From the NCBI GenBank assembly GCA_003248865.1, contig QFPK01000003.1, positions 62,001-126,000 of the forward strand: 64,000 nucleotides of DNA, in the 5' to 3' direction. Of this stretch, positions 41,388-48,575 are shown in pieces. Every line of letters starts with the position of its first letter. Positions within the stretch are counted from its first letter, which is position 1. The DNA is from Sphingomonas sp. (GTDB lineage Bacteria; Pseudomonadota; Alphaproteobacteria; Sphingomonadales; Sphingomonadaceae). A program made the translations under genes and the position numbers. The notes below the pieces were generated by a model. It made no database searches. It saw only the letters and a program-made list of their open reading frames with translations, and was not told the origin of the DNA.

Positions 41388-42293
41388 TCAGGGGCGCCGT
41401 ATACGCGGCTCGGCCGGCCCGCCATTCTGCCCGGCGCGGGCGATCACGTCCGCCAGTGGTTCGATGCGGCAGGCCATCCAATGGGCGTTGGCATGCAGCA
41501 GCGTGTTCCGGTCCAGCAGGATGCCGATATGGCCGGGCCACCAGGCGATGTCGCCGCGCTGCTCGTCGCCCTGCGGCACATCCTCGCTGAGATCAGCGAA
41601 CTGCATGTCGCTGTCGCGGCGGCAGGGAAGGCCCGCCAGCTGCCGGGAAATCTGGATCAGGCCGGAACAGTCGATCCCGGCGCGGCTGCGCCCGCCCCAG
41701 CGATAGGGCGCCCCCACGAAGCGAAGCGCGATCTCCACCCAGTCCAGCGACATATCGCCGCCAGCCGGGAGCAAATGGCGGCGGTGCAGGAACAGGCCGG
41801 CATGCGGCCCGCTGCCGATCCGCACGAAGCGCTCGTCATGGTCTTCCCAGCGCAGGCGGGAACCCAGCGGGAGCTCGGCGGCGACTTCGGCCTTGATGTT
41901 AGGCTTGCGGAACAGCAGGGCATCGCCCGGGCCGATCAGGCCTTCCACGCCGAGGCTGGGCGGGCCCAGCGCATCCAGCGCGACATGGCCGACATAATGA
42001 TCCGCCATCGAATAACCCCAGGCATGGCCGTGCCCGGTATCCAGCACGGCGAAGCGCTCACCCGGCAGCAGTTCGCTGACGGCGACCGAATCGCTGCGGT
42101 CAGCGCTCAGCAGCGGGGCCTGCCGCAGCAGTTCGCGTTCCACCGGCTGCACATAGAGCGGCACGGCGATCCGGCCGGCCAGCGCGATATCGGCCAGATC
42201 CTCGCGCCAGGCGTGCTGGCGCGGATCCAGCGGACCCAGCGGATCGGTGTTGCGCGGGCCGCTGATCCGGCTGACGGTGCGCGGCAGGCTCAT
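41388..42293 (-). CDS. NlpC/P60 family cell-wall peptidase with SH3 domains
   Basis: A 301-residue protein with SH3-like N-terminal regions (GERFAVLDTGHGHAWGYS) and a C-terminal NlpC/P60 domain. The catalytic cysteine is in RAGIDCSGLIQ, the histidine in PGHIGILLD and the third polar residue near LLHANAHWM. It should cut gamma-D-glutamyl-diamino acid bonds in muropeptides. No signal peptide is visible, so it may act on recycled fragments in the cytoplasm. Its ATG overlaps the aminopeptidase stop (ATGA). Confidence 0.9.
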   Translation of the reverse strand: MSLPRTVSRISGPRNTDPLGPLDPRQHAWREDLADIALAGRIAVPLYVQPVERELLRQAPLLSADRSDSVAVSELLPGERFAVLDTGHGHAWGYSMADHYVGHVALDALGPPSLGVEGLIGPGDALLFRKPNIKAEVAAELPLGSRLRWEDHDERFVRIGSGPHAGLFLHRRHLLPAGGDMSLDWVEIALRFVGAPYRWGGRSRAGIDCSGLIQISRQLAGLPCRRDSDMQFADLSEDVPQGDEQRGDIAWWPGHIGILLDRNTLLHANAHWMACRIEPLADVIARAGQNGGPAEPRIRRP

Positions 42294-43675
42294 GCGAAGC
42301 GGCTTTCCAGTAGCCCCAGCGCCGCGAACAGCGACAGGGCGGCCGCACCCTTGGGGCGGCCGGGTTTCGGCGTGCCGTTCCAGGCATAGGTGTCCACATG
42401 GGCCCAGGGCATGCCCTTGGGCACGAACCGCTCCAGGAACAGGCCGCCCACGATGGCGCCGGCGAAGCCGCCCTCGGCATTGTTGTTGAGGTCCGCGATG
42501 TCGGAGCGGAACAGGCGATTATAGGGCTGCCACAGCGGCAGCCGCCACAGCGGATCGTCCCCGGCGGAGCCTGCCGCCAGCAAGCCGTCGGCCAGCGCAT
42601 CGTCATTGGCAAATAGCGCAGGCAGGTCCGGCCCCAGTGCCACGCGGGCGGCGCCCGTCAAGGTCGCGAAATCCAGTATCAGCGCAGGGTTTGCCTCGGC
42701 GGTCCAGGCCAGCGCATCGGCCAGGATCAGCCGCCCTTCCGCGTCGGTATTGCCCACCTCCACGCTCAGGCCCTTGCGGGTGCCGATCACGTCGCCCGGC
42801 CGGATCGAATCGCCGGAAACGGCATTGTCCACGGCCGCCACCACCAGCTTCAGCCGGACTTTCAGCCGCCGCGCGATCACCAGCCGCGCCAGCGCGATGG
42901 CGTGCGCGGCGCCGCCCATGTCCTTCTTCATCAGCGCCATGGAATTGCCGGGCTTCAGGTTCAGCCCGCCGGTGTCGAAACAGACGCCCTTGCCGACGAG
43001 GGCGACCAGCGGATGCTGCGGCTCGCCCCAGTCCATCGACAGGATTCGGGGCTTGCGCGGAGAGGCGCGGCCCACCGCATGCACGGCCGGGAAATTCTGC
43101 GTGACCAGCGCCTCGCCCATCACCGCCTGCACCTTGCCGCCGACGGCATCGGCCAGCGCGCGGATGGCGGCCTCCACTTCGGCTGGCCCCAGGTCCTCGG
43201 CGGGCGTGTCGATCAGGTCGCGCAGCTCGGCCACCGCCTGCGCATCCGCCAAAGCGCGCGGAATCGCGGACGGGTCGGGCACCAGCAGCTGGCGCGGACC
43301 GCGGCTGTCGTCCGCCTTGCGGTAACGGGTGAAACGATGCTGCGCCATCAGCCAGCCATGCAGGGCGATGGCGGGCAGCTGGCCGGAAACGCGATAGCGC
43401 CCCTCGGGCAACTGGCCGGCGGCGGCGGCCAGCGTCCAGCGGCCTGCCGTTGCGCTGGTGCCCAGCCCGACGGCGAGACTCCAGTCGCGCCCGCTGCCGC
43501 CGGGCAGGAACACGGCGGTATCGGCCCGGCCCCGGAACGCTGCGGCGGCGACTGCCGTGCGCGCCAGTTCCGGCAGCGCGCCCAGAAACGTCTCGAAGTC
43601 CGCTTCGCTGACGGGGATGATGGAAATGGCATCAGCGCCCTGGTCGACCGCCAGCAGCCGTTCGAAATCTGTCAT
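42290..43675 (-). CDS. M17 leucyl aminopeptidase family protein
   Basis: A 461-residue M17 metallo-aminopeptidase. VALVGKGVCFDTGGLNLKP and EVGNTDAEGRLILADAL are the two-metal-site signatures, and the catalytic lysine is in MALMKKDMGG. It releases N-terminal residues from peptides. The N-terminal domain is divergent, as in the alphaproteobacterial group usually next to NlpC/P60 genes. It overlaps hemB upstream and the NlpC/P60 gene downstream by four bases each, so murein- or peptide-fragment turnover is a likely joint role. Confidence 0.92.
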   Translation of the reverse strand: MTDFERLLAVDQGADAISIIPVSEADFETFLGALPELARTAVAAAAFRGRADTAVFLPGGSGRDWSLAVGLGTSATAGRWTLAAAAGQLPEGRYRVSGQLPAIALHGWLMAQHRFTRYRKADDSRGPRQLLVPDPSAIPRALADAQAVAELRDLIDTPAEDLGPAEVEAAIRALADAVGGKVQAVMGEALVTQNFPAVHAVGRASPRKPRILSMDWGEPQHPLVALVGKGVCFDTGGLNLKPGNSMALMKKDMGGAAHAIALARLVIARRLKVRLKLVVAAVDNAVSGDSIRPGDVIGTRKGLSVEVGNTDAEGRLILADALAWTAEANPALILDFATLTGAARVALGPDLPALFANDDALADGLLAAGSAGDDPLWRLPLWQPYNRLFRSDIADLNNNAEGGFAGAIVGGLFLERFVPKGMPWAHVDTYAWNGTPKPGRPKGAAALSLFAALGLLESRFA

Positions 43676-44667
43676 CCGTTCAGCAGCCTCGCGGCATGAG
43701 GGGCATGATAGGTGAGGACGCCGGACGCCCCGGCGCGGCGGAAGGCCGTGAGCAGTTCCAGCACCACCCGGTCCTTGTCCAGCATGCCGGCCGCGACGGC
43801 CGCCTCCACCATGGCATATTCGCCGGAGACACAATAGGCGAACACCGGCACGTCGAAGCGTTCGGCCACGCGCTGCACGATATCCAGATAGGGCAGGCCC
43901 GGCTTCACCATCACCGAATCCGCGCCTTCCGCGATATCCAGCGCCACTTCGCGAAGCGCCTCGCGAGCGTTCGCCGAATCCATCTGATAGCCCTTCTTGT
44001 CGCCCTTCAGATAGCCGCCCGCACCCACCGCATCGCGGAACGGGCCATAGAAGCCGGAGGCATATTTGGCGGAATAGGCCATGATCTGCACATCATGCAG
44101 TCGTTCCGACTCCAGCGCGGCACGGATGGCGCCGACGCGGCCGTCCATCATGTCGGACGGGGCGACGATGTCGGCCCCGGCGCGCGCCTGGTTCAGCGCC
44201 TGCCCCACCAGCACCTCGACCGTCACGTCGTTCAGCACATGGCCGCTTTCATCCACCAGCCCGTCATGGCCGTGGCTGGTGTAGGGGTCCAGCGCCACAT
44301 CCGTCAGCAGGCCGACATTGGCGCCAGTGTCGCGCATCGTCCTCAGTGCGCGGCACACCAGATTGTCGGGGTTCAGCGCTTCCTCGCCGCCGGCCGAGCG
44401 CCGCTCGGGCTGGGTATAGGGGAACAGCGCGATGGCCGGGATGCCCAGCGCCTCCGCCTCGTGCATCAGTGCGGGCAGCCGGTCCACCGAATGGCGGAAA
44501 ACGCCGGGCATGGTGGTGATCGGCTCGGCGATGTCTTCGCCGTCGCGCACGAAGATCGGCCAGATCAGGTCAGAGGGGGTCAGCTGCGTTTCCGCCACCA
44601 GCGCGCGGGACCAGGGTTGCCGCCGCAGTCGCCGCATTCGGGTCGCCGGATATTCACCTATGCTCAT
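43672..44667 (-). CDS. hemB: Delta-aminolevulinic acid dehydratase (porphobilinogen synthase)
   Basis: A 331-residue HemB that joins two 5-aminolevulinate molecules into porphobilinogen. The Schiff-base lysines are in GYLKGDKKGYQMD and VMVKPGLPYLD. The metal region DVALDPYTSHGHDGLVD has aspartates and alanine in place of the zinc cysteines, so this is a magnesium-dependent type. The start is the ATG at 44667 (MSIGEYPATRMRRLR). It leads the hemB-aminopeptidase-NlpC/P60 operon. Confidence 0.96.
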   Translation of the reverse strand: MSIGEYPATRMRRLRRQPWSRALVAETQLTPSDLIWPIFVRDGEDIAEPITTMPGVFRHSVDRLPALMHEAEALGIPAIALFPYTQPERRSAGGEEALNPDNLVCRALRTMRDTGANVGLLTDVALDPYTSHGHDGLVDESGHVLNDVTVEVLVGQALNQARAGADIVAPSDMMDGRVGAIRAALESERLHDVQIMAYSAKYASGFYGPFRDAVGAGGYLKGDKKGYQMDSANAREALREVALDIAEGADSVMVKPGLPYLDIVQRVAERFDVPVFAYCVSGEYAMVEAAVAAGMLDKDRVVLELLTAFRRAGASGVLTYHAPHAARLLNG

Positions 44668-44716
44668 CGTATCCGGCGTGTAGCGCCTGCCTGCGCCATG
44701 CGCTAGCCATTCGCCC

Positions 44717-45133
44717 ATGGCACTGTTCCCCACCGACGAACTGGAAGCCCTGCTGGTCCTGAAGGCGCGCAACGCTGAGGCGATCAGCTATGGCGATGTG
44801 TTCCGCTGGTTCGGCCACCGCTTCCAGCGCTTTCAGGTGGGCCAGCTCTGCGCCGCGCTGGAGGAGGTGGACAGCCGCCAGCGCGCGCTGGATCGCCCCG
44901 GCCTCGCCAGCCTCGTCGTCCGCCAGTCGGACGGGCTGCCGGGGCAGGGCTGGTGGCTTTCGAAGGACCATGACGAATGGACGGGCCTGTTCACAGGGCC
45001 CGAGGCCGCGCGGTTCGTGAAACAGCATCAGCAACGATGCTTCGATTATTGGGGGCACGACACTCCCGGCGGCGAAGCCGCCGCAAGCGCGACCGCGCGC
45101 CCGAAGCGAAGCGAAGGAAAAATAAAGGAATGA
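44717..45133 (+). CDS. Conserved hypothetical protein
   Basis: A 138-residue cytoplasmic protein that I do not recognise. The N-half is predicted helical (LEALLVLKARNAEAISYGDVFRW) and the middle has LASLVVRQSDGLPGQGWWL. The tail is charged (Lys, Arg, Glu). It is divergent from hemB with 49 bases between the starts and overlaps the next gene by four bases (ATGA), so it is coupled to an alpha/beta hydrolase. No function is proposed. Confidence 0.7.
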   Translation: MALFPTDELEALLVLKARNAEAISYGDVFRWFGHRFQRFQVGQLCAALEEVDSRQRALDRPGLASLVVRQSDGLPGQGWWLSKDHDEWTGLFTGPEAARFVKQHQQRCFDYWGHDTPGGEAAASATARPKRSEGKIKE

Positions 45134-45840
45134 CCCAGTTCGTTCTGGTCCACGGCGCCTGGCAGGGCGGCTGGTGCTGGAGGCCGGTGGCGGACCTGCT
45201 TCGCGCGCACGGCCATCGCGTGTTCACCCCGACCCTCACGGGGCTTGGCGAGCGCGCGCATCTGCTGACGCCCGATACCGGCGTGGAAACCCATGTCGCC
45301 GATCTCGTGGCGCTGCTCGATTGCGAGGAACTGACGGATGTCGTCCTCGTCGGCCACAGCTATGGCGCCCGCCCCACCGCGCTAGCCTCTGCCCATCCCG
45401 CCGTGCGGCGGTGGGTCTCTCTGGATGGCCTTCCCGTCACCAGCGGCGCGGCGCTGTTCGACAGCGCTCCGCCCCGCGCCATGCAGGCGGCCGAGGCCGC
45501 CGCAGTCTTCGTCGGCAGCAGCGCTGTAAAGGCTCAGCCGCCCTATCCGCCCGAAGTCATCGGTGTCCCGGTGGATCACACGCAGCACGACTGGCTGCAA
45601 CGGCGCCAGACGCCGATGCCGTGGCGCTGCTTCGCCGACCCGCTGCCGCCGTTGCCTTCACGCTTCCACGCGCTGCCGAAAACCTATGTGCTGGCGCTGG
45701 GGAACAGCCTTGCCGGCCCGCGCCAGGGCGCCGTCGAAGCACGCGCGCTCGGCTGGCCCATGCCACAGATCGACAGTGGGCATATGCTGATGGTGACAGC
45801 CGTCGATGAAACGGTGGAGGCGCTGCTGACGCTGGCGTGA
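45130..45840 (+). CDS. Alpha/beta hydrolase (EstC/salicylate-esterase-like)
   Basis: A 236-residue hydrolase of the hydroxynitrile-lyase/methyl-salicylate-esterase branch. It begins MTQFVLVHGAWQGGWCW, has the nucleophile in VLVGHSYGARP and the histidine in DSGHMLMV. AAAGGA overlaps the end of the upstream gene just before the ATG. Likely an esterase for small acyl or aryl esters. Confidence 0.9.
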   Translation: MTQFVLVHGAWQGGWCWRPVADLLRAHGHRVFTPTLTGLGERAHLLTPDTGVETHVADLVALLDCEELTDVVLVGHSYGARPTALASAHPAVRRWVSLDGLPVTSGAALFDSAPPRAMQAAEAAAVFVGSSAVKAQPPYPPEVIGVPVDHTQHDWLQRRQTPMPWRCFADPLPPLPSRFHALPKTYVLALGNSLAGPRQGAVEARALGWPMPQIDSGHMLMVTAVDETVEALLTLA

Positions 45841-45858
45841 GCAGACGCCCCCGCAATC

Positions 45859-46239
45859 TTACCGCGCGCGGGCAAACACCCGCTGCCCCACCAGCAGCAA
45901 CACGATCATCACCGCTTCCGCGATCATCGGCGGATAAGCCGTGGGCGCGGTGCCGTCTGCGATCAGGCTGACGGTGCGCCCGAACAGCGCGATCGCCAGC
46001 AGCAGGATCGGCACCTTCAGCGGCGAGGGGTCCGTGCGCAGCGCGCCCAGCAGGGCGAACAGCCCGCCCACAAGGAAGAAGGCGGGCATGTCGGCCCGCA
46101 CCGTGGCAAGCCCCTGCGTGCCGATGGGGGACAGCGAGAAATCCGCCGCCATCTTCGCCGGGTTCACCAGGAACATCAGGCCCAGGGCCGCATTGAACAG
46201 GCCGACAAGGCCGATAATCAGTCGCATCGCGAGTGTCAT
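45859..46239 (-). CDS. DUF4345-like four-helix membrane protein
   Basis: A 126-residue inner-membrane protein with four predicted helices (LIIGLVGLFNAALGLMFLV, MPAFFLVGGLFALLGAL, PILLLAIALFGRTVSLIA and MIAEAVMIVLLLVGQ). It matches the general layout of DUF4345 proteins. No function known. Its ribosome binding site lies inside a perfect hairpin (46245-46262). Confidence 0.75.
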   Translation of the reverse strand: MTLAMRLIIGLVGLFNAALGLMFLVNPAKMAADFSLSPIGTQGLATVRADMPAFFLVGGLFALLGALRTDPSPLKVPILLLAIALFGRTVSLIADGTAPTAYPPMIAEAVMIVLLLVGQRVFARAR

Positions 46240-46244
46240 GAGAT

Positions 46245-46262
46245 ACCTCCCGCACGGGAGGT
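46245..46262 (-). promoter_or_regulatory. Hairpin sequestering the ribosome site of the DUF4345-like gene
   Basis: On the minus strand ACCTCCC, loop GTGC, GGGAGGT forms a perfect 7-bp stem. The 3' arm GGGAGG is the Shine-Dalgarno of the following gene, six bases before its ATG, so translation should depend on melting of the hairpin. Confidence 0.6.
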
Positions 46263-46306
46263 TAGCAGGACGTTGCGATGATTCCAGCCCTCAGAGTGCC
46301 AGAATA

Positions 46307-47092
46307 TCAGGCGGCGTAGCCCAGATAGCCCAGCTGCGCAGCCTTGAAGATGGTCTGACTGCGGTTCACCGCGTCCAGCTTCTCGCCCGCGTTCTGGATG
46401 TGGAAGCGGACGGTGGCGTGGCTGCGGCCCAGGATCATGGAAATCTCCTTGTCGGTCTTGCCGATGGAGGCCCAGCGCAGGCATTCCACTTCGCGCTTGG
46501 TCAGCTGGCAGTCGGCCGGCAGCCACTGCCGGGTGCGCAGCGCCTTCACGCAGCCGGCGATGAACCGGTGGGAGAGCAGGTAGAGCTCGTCCGCATGCGC
46601 CTCATATTCAACGGAGAGGTCGGTGCGGTCGGGATCCGCCACGCCATAGCTCGCCAGCCCGATCTGGCCGAAGGGCAGATGGACCGGAATGCCGATGGTC
46701 GCCTTGCACAGCGCCCGCTTCTCGAAGTTGGCAAGGTCGATCGCTTCCAGATAGCGGTTGGGCTGCCGGGTGCGGAACCCGTCCGCATTCACCCAGAAGG
46801 GTTCGGATTCGTAGCGCGCTGCCCGCGGCACCGGCGAGGACAACGCCAATCGCGTATCCGCCCACCAGCGCTCGTCCGGGGCGTTCCAGCCGAACACTTC
46901 GGCGGCGAGCACGCCGCCGTCCTCGTCCATCAGCGGGTTCTTGCTGGCGATATTGTCCGCCAGCGCTACGCGCAGGCTCGCCCGTTCCCAGGCGATGTCC
47001 CGCAAGGCTTCCGCCGCAGTGCGGATATCCTTCACCGAGGTGACATTCACCCGGGCCAATTGCTCCTTCAGGCTGGCGCTATGTTCGCCCAT
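46307..47092 (-). CDS. LuxR-type regulator with autoinducer-domain-like N-terminus
   Basis: A 261-residue regulator. The C-terminal LuxR helix-turn-helix is LTKREVECLRWASIGKTDKE, then RSHATVRFHIQNAGEKLDAV. The N-terminal 180 residues resemble the autoinducer-binding fold (IGIPVHLPFGQIGLASYGV). No LuxI synthase is in the window, so it is a candidate LuxR solo. The ATG at 47092 has GGGGAG upstream; the long in-frame region beyond it is antisense to other genes and not coding. It is divergent from a GNAT gene with a palindrome in between. Confidence 0.87.
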   Translation of the reverse strand: MGEHSASLKEQLARVNVTSVKDIRTAAEALRDIAWERASLRVALADNIASKNPLMDEDGGVLAAEVFGWNAPDERWWADTRLALSSPVPRAARYESEPFWVNADGFRTRQPNRYLEAIDLANFEKRALCKATIGIPVHLPFGQIGLASYGVADPDRTDLSVEYEAHADELYLLSHRFIAGCVKALRTRQWLPADCQLTKREVECLRWASIGKTDKEISMILGRSHATVRFHIQNAGEKLDAVNRSQTIFKAAQLGYLGYAA

Positions 47093-47230
47093 TCCTGTCT
47101 CCCCAATCGCGACCTTCACGTCATTGGCAGATGGTGTCTCCTTCACCATTCGCCAAGCACCCCGGCGGGGCCCGTGATTTTCACTCGCCGCCTGCTTACG
47201 CGGCAACGGCGAGATTGCAAGAGGCGCACA

Positions 47231-47253
47231 GGGTTGACAGTTTGTCCTAACCC
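47231..47253. promoter_or_regulatory. Imperfect palindrome between LuxR and GNAT genes
   Basis: GGGTT, GACA, three bases, TGTC, and TAACCC form an imperfect 23-bp palindrome that also contains TTGACA. It lies 17 bases before the GNAT ATG and 138 bases from the LuxR start. It may be a binding site for the LuxR-type regulator or part of the GNAT promoter. Confidence 0.45.
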
Positions 47254-47269
47254 ATCCCGAAAACCCGAT

Positions 47270-47848
47270 ATGAGCGTACCCATGGCCAGCCTGCCCGACC
47301 CCCTCCCGCTGCTTTTCCATGCCGATGTGCGGCTCGAACCGCTTGCACCGGCCCATGCGGACGAGTTGCGCCGCGCCGCCGCCGAGGACGAGGAGATCTG
47401 GCAGGTCTACAGCTACTCCCTGCTGGGCGAAGGCTTTGACCGCTGGTGGGACGGTGCGGCCAGCGGCCGGACCGGCTGGCGCTTCTGGGCGACACTGTGG
47501 AATGGCCGCCTGATGGGGTGCACCGGCGTCTGGCCGGAAGACCGCACGCCGGGCGTGGTGGAGATCGGCGGCACCTATCTCAGGCCGTCGGGGCGCGGCA
47601 CCCATGTCAATCGCATCGCCAAATGGCTGATGCTGGATTTCCTCTTCGCGCATGGCTTTCATCGGGTGGAATTCCGCATCGACGCGCTCAACACGCGCTC
47701 GCAGGCGGCAGTGCTGAAGCTGGGCGCTACCCGCGACGGCGTGCTGCGCCACCACAAGATCACGCACACAGGCCGCTTCCGTGACACCCATGTGATGGCG
47801 ATCCTCGATACCGACTGGCCCCGGATCGAGCCGCAGCTGAGGCCCTGA
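47270..47848 (+). CDS. GNAT N-acetyltransferase (RimJ/RimL-like)
   Basis: A 192-residue GNAT of the RimJ/RimL type. VRLEPLAPAHADELRRAA is the N-terminal strand, VVEIGGTYLRPSGRGTHVN is the acetyl-CoA loop region, and HRVEFRIDALNTRSQAAVLKLGA is the diagnostic C-terminal part. The start is 47270 or the ATG at 47282. Acceptor unknown. Confidence 0.87.
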   Translation: MSVPMASLPDPLPLLFHADVRLEPLAPAHADELRRAAAEDEEIWQVYSYSLLGEGFDRWWDGAASGRTGWRFWATLWNGRLMGCTGVWPEDRTPGVVEIGGTYLRPSGRGTHVNRIAKWLMLDFLFAHGFHRVEFRIDALNTRSQAAVLKLGATRDGVLRHHKITHTGRFRDTHVMAILDTDWPRIEPQLRP

Positions 47849-47887
47849 AGGCTGGCGCCCGCCAGCAAGCTGTGTCAGCCTCCACCC

Positions 47888-48526
47888 ATGTTGCGCATCG
47901 CCCTGCTGTTGTTGTCGGCGCTTGTCCTCGCGGCGGCCGCGCCGTCTTCGGTTGTCGGCGTCTACCAGCTCTCGGGCGTGCGCGAAGCCGCCGGCGGGCT
48001 CGAGCTCTCCGCCGACGGGCGCTTCAGCTACGGTCTTTCCTATGGGGCGCTGGACGAGACCGCCGAGGGCAAATGGCGGCAGGAGGGCAACCGCATCCTG
48101 CTCACCACCGATCCGAAACCGCGTCCCGCCACATGGGAACTGGTGAACAGCGAGGCCGGCGATCCGAAGGTGTTTGCGCTGATTCTGGAAAACCCAAAGG
48201 GCCAGCCGATCCCGAACTTCACCGTGATCGTCCGCATGAACGACGGCAGCGAAGAGCGCGGCCAGACCCTCAACGAATGGCTGGAAGCCGACCTCGACAC
48301 ACGGTCGCCGGTTTCCGTGCAGTTCCAAGTCCCGGTGTTCGATCTCACCTCGCCGCTGTTTGCCGTCGATCTCGGCAAGGCGCGCCGCTACCGATACCGC
48401 TTCGATCCGGCCGACACCGGCACCCGGGACTTTCAGGACTGGCCGCTGGAGATAAAGGGCGAGCTTCTGTCCCCGCCGGATGCACCGGCCGGACAGGGGT
48501 TCCGCAAGGTCGACCGGGCGGATTGA
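47888..48526 (+). CDS. Exported hypothetical protein
   Basis: A 212-residue protein with a signal peptide (MLRIALLLLSALVLAAAA). The mature part is beta-rich: VVGVYQLSGVREAAGGLELS and a GRFSYGLSYG segment resemble a small periplasmic barrel. I do not recognise the family. It lies between the GNAT gene and the DEXH helicase, in the same direction as both. Confidence 0.75.
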   Translation: MLRIALLLLSALVLAAAAPSSVVGVYQLSGVREAAGGLELSADGRFSYGLSYGALDETAEGKWRQEGNRILLTTDPKPRPATWELVNSEAGDPKVFALILENPKGQPIPNFTVIVRMNDGSEERGQTLNEWLEADLDTRSPVSVQFQVPVFDLTSPLFAVDLGKARRYRYRFDPADTGTRDFQDWPLEIKGELLSPPDAPAGQGFRKVDRAD

Positions 48527-48575
48527 GAGCACCCGCCCCTAGGAAAACCGACCAGCAGCCCCCACAGTCATCGCC

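Noticed and set aside
47093..48532. N-terminal extension of the LuxR gene to 741 codons
   Set aside because: The extension is antisense to the GNAT and exported-protein genes; the ATG at 47092 has a good ribosome site.
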